This document shows positions 1-7,833 of a stretch of 64,000 bases of DNA, piece after piece (position 1 is the first letter of the stretch; every line of letters begins with the position of its first letter). Made by a program: the position numbers and the translations under genes. Under the pieces are notes generated by a model that searched no databases, was not told the DNA's origin, and saw only the letters and a program-made list of their open reading frames with translations. Source of the stretch: Evansella clarkii (lineage in GTDB: Bacteria > Bacillota > Bacilli > Bacillales > Salisediminibacteriaceae); NCBI RefSeq assembly GCF_002019695.1, contig NZ_KV917376.1, positions 4,288,974-4,352,973 on the forward strand, given 5' to 3'.

Positions 1-411
1 TTTGGCAAGTACAGAGCCGAAAATGCCAAGCCAGAAAAGAATGGTCAGAGGGTTAAACAAAGACATAAAGAAGCCTGAGAAAAAGGATTTGGCATATGGC
101 TCCCCTGCGGCTCTCGTACCGGCCAGCTTGATTTTACCTGCGCCGTTCAGGCTTTCTATTCCTGTATAAACTAAAACGAAGAATCCAAACAGCCATAAAA
201 AGGACTGAACAAATGGTATCTCAACAAGATGAACGACCCCCAGATAAACTAAGAGCATATACAGGCCGTCAGCTACCGTCGCCCCCAGCCCTACAAGCCA
301 GGCATGAAAAAAGCCGTTCTTGATCCCGCGGTCAAGCTGGGCAGCATTAACCGGGCCAATCGGTGCCGCGAGCGAAAGCCCTAGGAATACATAAGTAAAA
401 AAAACAGTCAT
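1..411 (-). CDS. LysE/RhtB-family amino-acid exporter (partial, C-terminus outside window)
   Basis: The 137 visible codons start at ATG 409-411 and run off the left edge in frame. The N-terminus MTVFFTYVFLGLSLAAPIGP is the classic first segment of LysE/RhtB exporters (a hydrophobic helix ending in a PxGP turn). It is followed by an amphipathic stretch with RGIKNGFFHAWLVGLGA and further hydrophobic helices. The family exports amino acids or related small molecules across the cytoplasmic membrane; the substrate cannot be told here. The start is preceded by a G-rich tract (GGGCTGGTGGG) rather than a well-spaced Shine-Dalgarno. An inverted repeat GCAGCT-N10-AGCTGC lies at 435-456, upstream of the start, and could be an operator. 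The upstream SASP-like gene ends in its own terminator, so this gene is probably transcribed alone. Confidence 0.8.
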   Translation of the reverse strand, partial: MTVFFTYVFLGLSLAAPIGPVNAAQLDRGIKNGFFHAWLVGLGATVADGLYMLLVYLGVVHLVEIPFVQSFLWLFGFFVLVYTGIESLNGAGKIKLAGTRAAGEPYAKSFFSGFFMSLFNPLTILFWLGIFGSVLAK

Positions 412-502
412 CCCACCAGCCCCTATAATTACTTGCAGCTATGAACAAGAAGCTGCTTGTACATCCTATTCATCCGCGGCTGGTGTTAGACTATCCAAAA
501 TA

Positions 503-541
503 AAGAAAAAAGGACAGTAAGCCTGTTTCAGCTTACTGCCC
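503..541 (-). terminator. Rho-independent terminator of the SASP-like gene
   Basis: CAGTAAGC (515-522) pairs with GCTTACTG (531-538). On the minus strand the stem is followed by a T-rich run, the A-rich plus-strand stretch at 503-511. It lies just downstream of the minus-strand gene ending at 562. Confidence 0.8.
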
Positions 542-561
542 TTTCCTTTGCGTGAGGCCTG

Positions 562-738
562 TTAACAACCGTTATTGCGTGCATTGCTGCGGCTGTTTAA
601 GTTTTGTGCGTCATTTTCGTCTGCAAATTCAGTGCTCAGTGCAGCATCCAGTTCTTCATTGTTATGCTGGTTGTTTCTTGCCGACTGACGGTTGTTATCA
701 GAAGCATATCGATTATTTCTTTCACGATTGTTTGCCAT
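562..738 (-). CDS. Small acid-soluble spore protein, gamma-type-like (58 aa)
   Basis: A 58-codon gene beginning at ATG 736-738, with GGAGG 10 nt upstream and a terminator just after the stop. The product is hydrophilic and rich in Asn, Arg and Gln. It contains ALSTEFADENDAQNLNSRSN at residues 33-52, which resembles the repeated TEFA-E-x-A-Q core of gamma-type SASPs (SspE), the amino-acid reserve in spores. Typical SspE proteins have two such repeats and Gln-rich linkers; this one has a single clear core and is Asn-rich, so it may be a reduced member or a different minor SASP. It ends in an unusual C-terminal Cys. No convincing SigG promoter was identified. The reading frame is firm; the family call is moderate. 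Confidence 0.6.
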   Translation of the reverse strand: MANNRERNNRYASDNNRQSARNNQHNNEELDAALSTEFADENDAQNLNSRSNARNNGC

Positions 739-961
739 CTGTTTTCAGCCTCCGTATGTTGTATTAGCTCTTGTAGAGCATACTTATTATTGCCTTGCCT
801 GAAGGATTTATCAGTGGCAGGTTGTGGGTAGCTTGTATTGATGCTGGAAAGGTGCAAAAAAACATTTGCACAGCACAGCAAGTTTAAACAAAAAACATGC
901 TTCTTTGTCTTTAATAAAGGGAAAACGTATTAAACTGAGTAAAAAAATGGAGTGATGCAAA

Positions 962-1615
962 ATGAAATGGGCGTTTGTATCTGATTTTGACGGCACTATT
1001 TCCAAAAAAGATTTTTACTGGATTATTATTGAAAAGTACTTTCCGGAAGGCCATGAACTTTTTAACAGATGGAAAGACGGTGAGATGAAGGATATTGAAT
1101 TCTTAAGCACCGTTTTTGCCTCTATTTTTAAAGAAGAAGAAGAAATCAAACAGGAGATCCTTACCATCCCCATAGACGAACATGTTCCTTCTTTTATCAG
1201 GCGTGTTCAGGAAAATGGAGGGGATTTTTATATATTAAGCGCCGGTACGGATTATTATATTAATCATGTTCTTGAAAAGTATGGCATTACAGGGGTGGAA
1301 GTTTTCTCAAATAAAGGCTTTTTCCGAGAGAAGAACATTCACCTCAATATAGATGAAAGCCATAACCATTTTTCTGAAAGGTATGGCATCGATAAAGCGA
1401 AAGTAATCCAGTCCATTAAAGAGAAGTATGACGTTGTTTATTTCGCAGGCGACAGTGAACCTGATTCCCACGCTGTCCCTTTTGCAGATCTCACTTTTGC
1501 AAAGGATGCGTTGATCGGCCTTCTGAAAGAAAAAGAGGCGGCCACTTTTTTCCCGGTAAGCGATTTTAAAGATATAGAAGATTATTTAACAAAAAATGGA
1601 GTTCTGTCTTCCTGA
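962..1615 (+). CDS. MtnX-like HAD-IB family phosphatase
   Basis: 217 aa. The HAD nucleophile motif DFDGT (Asp8, Asp10) opens the protein. ILSAGTDYYINHVLEKYGI around residues 92-110 is the motif II region, and YFAGDSEPDSHA near residues 160-171 supplies the acidic motif IV. The layout matches 2-hydroxy-3-keto-5-methylthiopentenyl-1-phosphate phosphatase (MtnX) of the methionine salvage pathway. No other mtn gene is nearby, so the substrate is uncertain and a generic HAD-IB phosphatase is the safer name. The start is set by GGAGTGATG upstream of ATG 962. A small hairpin GTGCAAA-N6-TTTGCAC at 852-871 lies upstream. The 221-bp repeat at 1631-1851 follows immediately and ends in a T-run. Confidence 0.8.
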   Translation: MKWAFVSDFDGTISKKDFYWIIIEKYFPEGHELFNRWKDGEMKDIEFLSTVFASIFKEEEEIKQEILTIPIDEHVPSFIRRVQENGGDFYILSAGTDYYINHVLEKYGITGVEVFSNKGFFREKNIHLNIDESHNHFSERYGIDKAKVIQSIKEKYDVVYFAGDSEPDSHAVPFADLTFAKDALIGLLKEKEAATFFPVSDFKDIEDYLTKNGVLSS

Positions 1616-1630
1616 TACTGAAATTACAGA

Positions 1631-1851
1631 GAGACTGGGACAAAATTGGTTGATGGATTGGCAATCCGAACAAGGATAAAAAACCGCTACGGAAATACAC
1701 TTCGCTTTCCTCGGGCGGCTGGTGAGCCTCCTCGTGCTTCGCCCTGCGGGGTCTCACCGTTGCCTTTGCTCCCGAAGGAGTCTACGTATATTTCCTCCGC
1801 TCTAGTGATATATTGTTTTTCATTTAAACACTTTATTTATGTCCCAGCCTC
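1631..1851. repeat. 221-bp intergenic repeat element with terminal inverted repeats
   Basis: The ends GAGACTGGGACA (1631-1642) and TGTCCCAGCCTC (1840-1851) are inverted repeats with one mismatch, followed by TTTTTTT. Inside is a GC-rich imperfect palindrome: CGGAAATAC near 1690 against GTATATTTCC near 1788, with further pairing around GGTGAGCC/GGTCTCACC. Short open frames through it look fortuitous. The T-run suggests it also terminates the upstream gene. From memory, similar CGGAAATACACTTCGCTTTCC-type intergenic repeats occur in Bacillaceae genomes; I could not check copy number. Confidence 0.6.
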
Positions 1852-1880
1852 GTTTTTTTAATGGTAATCCTTCAATTAGT

Positions 1881-2912
1881 CTACCTTTCAAACCCTAATG
1901 AACGCAGACCTGGTAATCCTAACTCTTCTGCAAGCAATGTTATCCCCTTCATTCTGTTTTCAGCATCATAAAAATGGGGAATAATGGTTACTTCGTCAGC
2001 CTGGTACTTATCAGCCACTTCCTCTATTCCTGCCTTAACCTGTTTCGGATTTCCGATAATAACGCGGCTTCGATTTTTTCTAACCTGTTCTTCCTCCACG
2101 ATACTTCGTCCCCGTTCTTTAGCTGTTTCAACAGATGGGTAGTAAGGAGGCTGGCCTCCTGACTCCACAGCAAGCAGCCATAGATTGAATGCCTGGGCAA
2201 TATTTTCCGCTTCCTCTGTCGTTTCCGCAATTATCGCGAAGACAGCAACCATAACTTCCGGCTCATTTTGAATAGAATTAGGCTTGAAATTCCGCCGATA
2301 TTCTTGAATTATTTCCTTGCCATCAGAATTCCAGCCGGGAGCAAAATGAGCGTAGGCGTATGCGGAACCATTTGCCGCTGCAAGCTTAGCGCTGCCCATC
2401 CCTCTCCCCAGCACCCATATTTGAGGAACCGTTTCTATCACCGGGGTGGCGGCCAGATCCTTAAACCGATGCTCTTCTTTAGTATCATCTGTCAAGTATT
2501 TATACAGGTCTGCTACCTGCTGCTCGTACGGTAAACGTTTTTCCCTCGCTTCATTTAATGCCTTATTTACCAGACGGAAGCTCGGGGATCTGCCTATCCC
2601 TAAATCAATTCTGTCTGGATGAAAAGCTTCAAGCATACGGAAATACTCGGCAACTTTATAAGCACTGTAATGGGGAAGCATAACTCCTCCAGAGCCGATA
2701 CGTATTCTGCTGGTGGAAGCAGCCAGTTGCATCATGAGCATTTCCGGAGTACTGCCTGCCACAGAAAAGACTTGGTGGTGTTCTGCTACCCAATACCTGT
2801 AGTATCCCAGGCTGTCTGCCAGCTGGGCTAAGTTTTTTGTATGAAGTAACGCTTCACGAGCATTTGAGCCTTCAAAAATTGGCGAGTAATCAAGTATATT
2901 TATCCGATCCAA
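1881..2912 (-). CDS. LLM-class flavin-dependent oxidoreductase (luciferase-like monooxygenase)
   Basis: 343 aa, a (beta/alpha)8 bacterial-luciferase-like protein. Family signatures are the N-terminal INILDYSPIFEG, YRYWVAEHHQ around residues 38-47, RIRIGSGGVMLPHYSAYKVA around 69-88, and DLGIGRSP near 102-109. These match the MsnO8/YwcH-type subgroup, which uses reduced FMN and oxygen on unknown small substrates. The start is TTG at 2912 with AAAGGAGAG 8 nt upstream; no better ATG exists. It stands alone, convergent with the MtnX-like gene. The only terminator-like structure downstream is the repeat at 1631-1851. Confidence 0.85.
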   Translation of the reverse strand: MDRINILDYSPIFEGSNAREALLHTKNLAQLADSLGYYRYWVAEHHQVFSVAGSTPEMLMMQLAASTSRIRIGSGGVMLPHYSAYKVAEYFRMLEAFHPDRIDLGIGRSPSFRLVNKALNEAREKRLPYEQQVADLYKYLTDDTKEEHRFKDLAATPVIETVPQIWVLGRGMGSAKLAAANGSAYAYAHFAPGWNSDGKEIIQEYRRNFKPNSIQNEPEVMVAVFAIIAETTEEAENIAQAFNLWLLAVESGGQPPYYPSVETAKERGRSIVEEEQVRKNRSRVIIGNPKQVKAGIEEVADKYQADEVTIIPHFYDAENRMKGITLLAEELGLPGLRSLGFER

Positions 2913-2970
2913 TTTTATACTCTCCTTTTATGTTTCGTCTCCCATTGGATATACGCTAATTAAAAGAAAA

Positions 2971-3010
2971 AACAAGAACCGCCGGCCTGTGATGACCGGC
3001 ATTCCTGTTT
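2971..3010 (-). terminator. Rho-independent terminator downstream of topB
   Basis: On the minus strand a stem pairs GAATGCCGG with CCGGCGGTTC, extended by AACAG/TTGTT, and is followed by TTTTTTC. It lies beyond the repeat copy at 3040-3187. Confidence 0.7.
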
Positions 3011-3039
3011 CTTTACTATCATATAATTGTTGTTTACCT

Positions 3040-3187
3040 GAATCAATTTCATAATTCAAAATTATCATCTGTAATACGAACTTATCTTAAAATGTTACTT
3101 TATTGTTCGATGTACGCTTCAGACGGACGCGTTCTGCGGGCACGGCTTCGACTATTTTATTCACAGCCTATATATGAAATTCATTCA
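3040..3187. repeat. Dispersed intergenic repeat, short copy (copy A)
   Basis: From GAATCAATTTCATAATTCAA to TATATGAAATTCATTCA this stretch matches 31729-31845 plus 32109-32126 almost base for base, including AGACGGACGCGTTCTGCGGG and CACGGCTTC. Copy A lacks about 250 bp that sit in the middle of copy B. It lies between topB and its terminator. Confidence 0.75.
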
Positions 3188-3200
3188 CCTGTCAGCGGAT

Positions 3201-5363
3201 TTAAAACTTTTTGTCGAACTCCATTTTCCAGCTGAAATAATCATTTTCCGGATTTTTTTCGTATTTAAGAATCGCGTTAAATTTATTTCCCTTTTTGCTG
3301 GTAAGCCCTTTAACATTGGCGCTTCCCTTCGTTAGAAGCTGTTTCACCATTGTCTTAGTCGGCTTTTTTTTCATTGTTGCCAGGAATTTATCGTTTTTCC
3401 AGACAACGAATTTGCAGCCGTTTTTCCAGTTGCTGCATCCGAACCCTTTAAATCCTTCGATTACCCCGTTTCCGCATACTGGACATTTCCCTAATACTTC
3501 TGTACTTCTCTTGCTTGAAGCAATTTCATGAATGATTACGTCTTCCCCGGTCTTAATCTGCTGTACCGCTTCTTTTGTAAACTGATAAATCAGCTTTAAA
3601 AAACGTTCTTTGTCAAATTTCTGCTTTTCAATATCAGCAAGTGATTTTTCAAGACGTCCGGTAAACTCCAGATCGAAAAGCTCTTTTACAGGAAAAGTTT
3701 CTACAAGCCGCCTTCCTAAATCTGTACATTGAAGATTTTTTCCTGAAGCTGAGATATAGCCAGTATCAGTAAGCTTTTTGATTGTTTCTGCCCTTGTGGC
3801 CGGAGTGCCGATACTGAATCCGCTGAGTACTGCTTCCATGGCTTCCGCGGTAGTATCTTCCTCGTTATAGCTTCTGCCGCAAGTTTCCATGACTTTAAGC
3901 AATGTTTTTTCCGTATGAGGTTTTGGCGGTTTTGTTTCGTGGGAACTCACCTTATTTTTTACAGTTTCCACCTCATCATTGACATTGACAGATGGGAGCA
4001 AAGCTTCTTTGGATTTAATGTTCTCTACTTTTTTCCAGCCTTCCGTGAGCTGGACCCTGCCTTTGGAGACAAAGAATCCTTTCAGGTCTGCGTCACGGAG
4101 TTTGGTTATAATCTTTGTCTCTTCATGTTCCGCTGCAGGCATGAACTGCATGATAAACCGGTTTTTTACCGCTTCATAGACGATTGCTTCATCCCTTGAG
4201 AGGGATTTAGGGACAAGGTAAGTAGGCATAATTGCACTGTGGCTGTCCACCTTTGCGGAGTTAAAAACCCTCTTTGACTTGCGGAACCGGACTTCTTCCT
4301 CAAAGGGAAGCCCTTTTTTCATTACTTCAAGTACTTTCGCTGCTTTTCCTGTCAGGCTGTCATCAAGCACATTACTGGCAGTTCTCGGATAAGTTATATA
4401 CTTTTTTTCATACAGTGACTGCGCCGTCTTCAGCACCTTGCTCGACGTCCAGCCTTTATATTTGCTTGTTATATATCCTTGGAGGTTTGAAAGATTAAAC
4501 AGGTATGGGGGAAGTTCCCGCTTGTTCTCTGTCGTTTTATCGTCAACTATCGCCGGCGCACCGTTTAACTGGCCGGAGATATTGTCCAGATATTCCTTCG
4601 TTTTAAATTTATCTTCTTTCCCCTCTATATAAAAACCCTCATACTCTTTTCCATCTTCTGTTCTGAATAAAGCAGCAAGCTTAAAAAACGTTTCCGGCTT
4701 AAAGTTTTCAATTTCTTTATCACGGTCATAAATAATCTTTAATGTAGGCAGCAGAACCCTGCCAATATTCAGCGCCTGGCCTTTTCCTTTCTGAAACTTC
4801 AGTGTCGCCGCGGAGGTGAGGTTAATCCCTATCACCCAGTCCGCCCACTGCCTGCTCACCCCTGCATTACGAAGGGGAAGAAGCTCCTCATTGGATTTGA
4901 GCTGTGCCAGCCCTTGTAAAATTGCATTAGGTGTCCATTCATTGAGGAGCAGCCTGTATACTCTTTTACCTGCATTAATATTTTCAATAATTGTATCGCC
5001 AATAATCTGGCCTTCCCTGTCAAAATCACAGGCAGAGATAATTCCGTCCACTTCCCGCTTCTTTATAAGGCTCTTGATTGTACGCAGCTGTTTTGCTGCA
5101 CCGCCGTCCTGCCTGTCACGGTTTCTCGGATCAGACTTCACTTTATATTGAAAGTGGTCCGGAATGAAAGGAAAGTTTTCCATTTTCCAGCGGGTCATTT
5201 TAGAGTCATAGTCTTTAGCATCATACAGTTGCAGTAAATGGCCGAATGCCCAGGTAATAAAATACCCTTCCCCTTCAAAATATCCGTCCTTTTTTGATTT
5301 TATCTTAAGAGCATCAGCAATGTTTTTCGCAACTGACGGTTTTTCCGCAATAATTACTTTCAT
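3201..5363 (-). CDS. topB: DNA topoisomerase III
   Basis: A type IA topoisomerase of 720 aa from ATG 5363. The Toprim domain begins MKVIIAEKPSVAKN. ACDFDREG (about residues 111-118) carries the metal-binding acidic residues, and KKYITYPRTASNV holds the catalytic Tyr near residue 325. A C-terminal module CPVCGNG...GCSNWKNGCKF has four Cys and may bind zinc. The enzyme relaxes and decatenates DNA through a covalent 5'-phosphotyrosine. A GTG at 5384 with AAGGAA upstream would add seven residues; I prefer ATG 5363, preceded by GGTGA and matching the family N-terminus. It is single and divergent from the gas-vesicle operon. Confidence 0.95.
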   Translation of the reverse strand: MKVIIAEKPSVAKNIADALKIKSKKDGYFEGEGYFITWAFGHLLQLYDAKDYDSKMTRWKMENFPFIPDHFQYKVKSDPRNRDRQDGGAAKQLRTIKSLIKKREVDGIISACDFDREGQIIGDTIIENINAGKRVYRLLLNEWTPNAILQGLAQLKSNEELLPLRNAGVSRQWADWVIGINLTSAATLKFQKGKGQALNIGRVLLPTLKIIYDRDKEIENFKPETFFKLAALFRTEDGKEYEGFYIEGKEDKFKTKEYLDNISGQLNGAPAIVDDKTTENKRELPPYLFNLSNLQGYITSKYKGWTSSKVLKTAQSLYEKKYITYPRTASNVLDDSLTGKAAKVLEVMKKGLPFEEEVRFRKSKRVFNSAKVDSHSAIMPTYLVPKSLSRDEAIVYEAVKNRFIMQFMPAAEHEETKIITKLRDADLKGFFVSKGRVQLTEGWKKVENIKSKEALLPSVNVNDEVETVKNKVSSHETKPPKPHTEKTLLKVMETCGRSYNEEDTTAEAMEAVLSGFSIGTPATRAETIKKLTDTGYISASGKNLQCTDLGRRLVETFPVKELFDLEFTGRLEKSLADIEKQKFDKERFLKLIYQFTKEAVQQIKTGEDVIIHEIASSKRSTEVLGKCPVCGNGVIEGFKGFGCSNWKNGCKFVVWKNDKFLATMKKKPTKTMVKQLLTKGSANVKGLTSKKGNKFNAILKYEKNPENDYFSWKMEFDKKF

Positions 5364-5543
5364 TTGTTTCACCAGCCCCGACACTGTTATTTCCTTAGAT
5401 TATACAACAAGAAGAACGAATGTTCGAGAGAAATCTACTGATTAACGAATACTCTTCTCCCCTTCCGGTACTTTCTTCACGGTAAAAAGAGCATGTTTTT
5501 TACTGCAATTCACTAATTTTTCTTATATCCATCTTTTGGATTG

Positions 5544-5568
5544 TTTTAACCACCCGGTCAATGGGAAT
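5544..5568 (+). promoter_or_regulatory. Candidate SigB promoter of the gas-vesicle operon
   Basis: TTTTAA (5544-5549; consensus GTTTAA), 13-nt spacer, then GGGAAT (5563-5568; consensus GGGWAW). Transcription would start near 5575-5580, after the upstream ATG at 5536 but before ATG 5608. This supports the later start of the first gene. Sequence inference only. Confidence 0.5.
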
Positions 5569-5607
5569 GGGTTGATAGACCACATTGAAAAGGTGGTGAG
5601 CCTACTT

Positions 5608-6126
5608 ATGGGAAGCAGCTCAAAAACGCGGCTCGCCCTGGTTACCGTTCTGGGAACTGCTGCCGGAGGGGCAGCGATGCTGTTAAACAGTAATGCAAGA
5701 GAGACGGTAATGAACATGCTTCAGAAATCTAAGAAAAAAGCCAAAGAAGAAGCGAAAGACCAGGGCGAAGATTTACTTGATGATATGCCTAAAACAAAAA
5801 ATGCCGCTAAGGCGACTTTTATCGGTAAAAAGTTTTATAACACCTTTGAAAAACTCCGGGGGGTGAAGGAAGATATGAAAGATAATCTCGGAGATGCGAA
5901 GGAAAAGCTGCAGGAACAAGGCGAAAATGCTAAGGAAAACTTCCAGCAGCTAGGTGAAAATGCAAAAGAAGAAGCACAGGATGCGAAGGAACACGTCAAG
6001 GAGAATATCGGCGGAAGCAGCAGCGATGATGAAGGCATTAAAAAGCCGAGCGATATTCCAAAGGCAACTCAAATCAAAGGTTATCCTGATGTAAAAGGGG
6101 TTAACCATATTAAATCTGCAGATTAA
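5608..6126 (+). CDS. GvpQ-like / YtxH-domain protein, first gene of the gas-vesicle operon
   Basis: 172 aa from ATG 5608, preceded by AGGTGGTGAG at 7-nt spacing. An in-frame ATG at 5536 would add 24 residues, but the SigB-like promoter lies inside that extension. Residues 7-27 form a small hydrophobic, Ala/Gly-rich helix followed by a Lys/Glu-rich segment ([20 protein letters not shown]). This is the layout of YtxH-type stress proteins and of GvpQ in Priestia megaterium. The middle is a charged, probably coiled-coil region with repeated GENAKE and EDAKE-like units. The C-terminus is rich in Ser, Asp and Lys. It sits 14 bp ahead of gvpA, in the place of gvpQ/gvpP. Function is unknown: a vesicle accessory or a general stress protein. 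Confidence 0.65.
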   Translation: MGSSSKTRLALVTVLGTAAGGAAMLLNSNARETVMNMLQKSKKKAKEEAKDQGEDLLDDMPKTKNAAKATFIGKKFYNTFEKLRGVKEDMKDNLGDAKEKLQEQGENAKENFQQLGENAKEEAQDAKEHVKENIGGSSSDDEGIKKPSDIPKATQIKGYPDVKGVNHIKSAD

Positions 6127-6140
6127 AGGAGTGGAACATA

Positions 6141-6419
6141 ATGGCAACAGCAATTAAGAAAAGTACAGATTCTTCAAGCCTTGCAGAGGTTATTGACCGT
6201 ATTCTTGACAAAGGTGTAGTGGTGGACCTGTATGCGAGGGTTTCTCTTGTAGGTATTGAGTTAATTACAGTGGAAGCCAGAGTAGTTATAGCCAGTGTGG
6301 ACACGTGGCTGCGATATGCAGATGCAGTTGGGCTGCTTCGTGATGAAGTGATGACTGAATCTCTAGAAGGATCTGAAGAAGAAAGCGAAAACAGCCAGAA
6401 CCGACTTAATTTCTCCTAA
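6141..6419 (+). CDS. gvpA: Gas vesicle structural protein GvpA
   Basis: 92 aa. The core [20 protein letters not shown] followed by [20 protein letters not shown] is the near-invariant GvpA fold (helix-strand-strand-helix) that polymerises into the ribbed gas-vesicle shell. After [16 protein letters not shown] the C-terminus adds an acidic tail ([13 protein letters not shown]) of about 20 residues not found in the shortest GvpA proteins. RBS AAAGGAGTGG precedes the ATG. This is the only gvpA/gvpB copy in the cluster; P. megaterium has two. A strong hairpin follows in the 101-bp gap before gvpO. Confidence 0.93.
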   Translation: MATAIKKSTDSSSLAEVIDRILDKGVVVDLYARVSLVGIELITVEARVVIASVDTWLRYADAVGLLRDEVMTESLEGSEEESENSQNRLNFS

Positions 6420-6449
6420 GAACAACATAAGCGAGTCAGCAAGTAAATC

Positions 6450-6476
6450 GGGAAAAGGGCAGCAGGCCCTTTTCCC
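6450..6476 (+). promoter_or_regulatory. GC-rich intra-operon hairpin between gvpA and gvpO
   Basis: GGGAAAAGGG (from 6450) pairs with the CCCTTTTCCC region ending at 6476 around a short AGCAGG-type loop. No T-run follows, so it is more likely a 3' mRNA stabiliser or partial attenuator than a full terminator. It could raise gvpA mRNA over the downstream assembly genes. Confidence 0.6.
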
Positions 6477-6520
6477 CATTTGATTAGCTGTTATATTTTT
6501 TTAGCAAAGGAGTATAAGCG

Positions 6521-6793
6521 ATGAAGATAAATAAGGTAATGGATACGGTAACCGACTTTTTCAAAGAAAATGTAAATGCCCCGCTTCGGTTTACCGCTAT
6601 TGAGAAAACAGAGGAAGGCTGGTATATGCAGCTGGAGGTAATCGAAGAAAAAGAATATATGCAAAAATACGCCCGGGACCAGATAGTTGGTCTTTACGAA
6701 GTAACCCTTGATGATGAAATGGAGGTAACATCATTTAAAAGAATCAATATGCGCTCAAGAAGCATGGCATATGAAGAGGAGGCAAGCAGTTAA
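6521..6793 (+). CDS. gvpO: Gas vesicle protein GvpO (GvpR-type)
   Basis: 90 aa. The sequence GWYMQLEVIEEKEYMQKYAR and the following QIVGLYEVTLDDEMEVTSFKR are characteristic of the GvpO family (called GvpR in P. megaterium), a small soluble protein needed for or regulating vesicle formation in several hosts. RBS AAAGGAG lies 8 nt before the ATG at 6521. The stop overlaps the gvpN start (TAATG), indicating translational coupling. It is somewhat shorter than many GvpO proteins, which often carry extra N-terminal charged sequence. Confidence 0.85.
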   Translation: MKINKVMDTVTDFFKENVNAPLRFTAIEKTEEGWYMQLEVIEEKEYMQKYARDQIVGLYEVTLDDEMEVTSFKRINMRSRSMAYEEEASS

Positions 6794-7701
6794 TGGCAAC
6801 GAAGATCAGCAGCACGAAAAAGTCTCCGGAAAAAATAATTTTTACAGATGAGCTTGAAAGAATGAAAAAACGCAGTCTCGTTTATCTGCATAGTGGCTAC
6901 CATCTCCATTTTACCGGGCCTAGCGGTATTGGAAAAACTTCACTTGCCTTAAACATAGCGAACGAATTTGATCAGCCCGTCATGTTTATGAACGGACGCC
7001 AGGATTTGTCTCCATTTGATCTGCTGGGAGGCTTTTCCGGTTATAAAAGCAGTAAGACAGTTGATAATTTTGTCCGCACTGTTTATAAACAAGCAGAAGA
7101 GTTCATGCCTCGCTCTGTTCCTGGACGACTCACAGAAGCAGTTAAAAACGGGTATATAGTCGTCTATGATGAATTCACCCGTTCCACACCGGAAATTAAC
7201 AACTTATTTTTATCTATTTTAGAAGAAGGAATTTTACCAATCTACGGCACAGATGAAAAGGTGAACTACCTGCATGTGCACGAGGATTTCAAAATAATTT
7301 TCACAAGTAATCCGGAAGAATATGCTGGTGTTTTCCCTTCACAGGACGCTTTAGTAGACCGGATGATCACCTTGCATATGGATTATCCCGACACAGATAC
7401 AGAGGCACGTTTAATCTCTGAAATCACTGATATTTCAATAGAATCTGCGGAGAAAATCGCAAAATTAACTTCTGCTGTCCGGAAAAAATGCCAGGATAAA
7501 AGCGGCCAGAGCCCAAGTTTAAGAGCTTCTCTTACACTGGCTCGCATCAGCAGGGATTATGATATAGAAACAGACGAATCAGATGAGGACTTTATTGCTT
7601 TAGCTACGGACGTTCTCGGACCATTTCTCTACAGATCTCTGAAAAATGAACGCTTTGAAAAAATCCGCCGGCTGATTGTACAGGAGGTAAAAAAAATATA
7701 G
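6793..7701 (+). CDS. gvpN: Gas vesicle AAA ATPase GvpN
   Basis: 302 aa, MoxR/CbbQ-like AAA ATPase. Walker A GPSGIGKTS lies at residues 42-50, Walker B-like VVYDEFTR near 123-130, sensor 1 IIFTSNPEEYAG around 170, and the arginine-finger region DALVDRMITLHMDYPDTDTE follows. GvpN hydrolyses ATP and promotes vesicle enlargement. Its start overlaps the gvpO stop by one base. A 132-bp gap with weak pairing precedes gvpF. All ATPase motifs are intact, so this gene is not degenerate. Confidence 0.92.
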   Translation: MATKISSTKKSPEKIIFTDELERMKKRSLVYLHSGYHLHFTGPSGIGKTSLALNIANEFDQPVMFMNGRQDLSPFDLLGGFSGYKSSKTVDNFVRTVYKQAEEFMPRSVPGRLTEAVKNGYIVVYDEFTRSTPEINNLFLSILEEGILPIYGTDEKVNYLHVHEDFKIIFTSNPEEYAGVFPSQDALVDRMITLHMDYPDTDTEARLISEITDISIESAEKIAKLTSAVRKKCQDKSGQSPSLRASLTLARISRDYDIETDESDEDFIALATDVLGPFLYRSLKNERFEKIRRLIVQEVKKI

Positions 7702-7833
7702 AAGGACAATTTTCTTTATTATAAACAGCTGCAGGCCGGCCCTTTACCTCCCTGCTCGGCTGTGGTTCTTCTTTCAACCGAATGAAGATATTCAGAAATA
7801 GATGAAACAAGTAAAACAACAGGAGTGAATAAT

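Noticed and set aside
552-881. Several overlapping 70-80-codon frames around the SASP-like gene
   Set aside because: They are on the opposite strand or in other frames of the 58-aa gene, with no RBS.
5536-5607. Longer N-terminus of the gvpQ-like gene from ATG 5536
   Set aside because: No Shine-Dalgarno, and the SigB-like promoter lies within it; ATG 5608 has AGGTGGTGAG.
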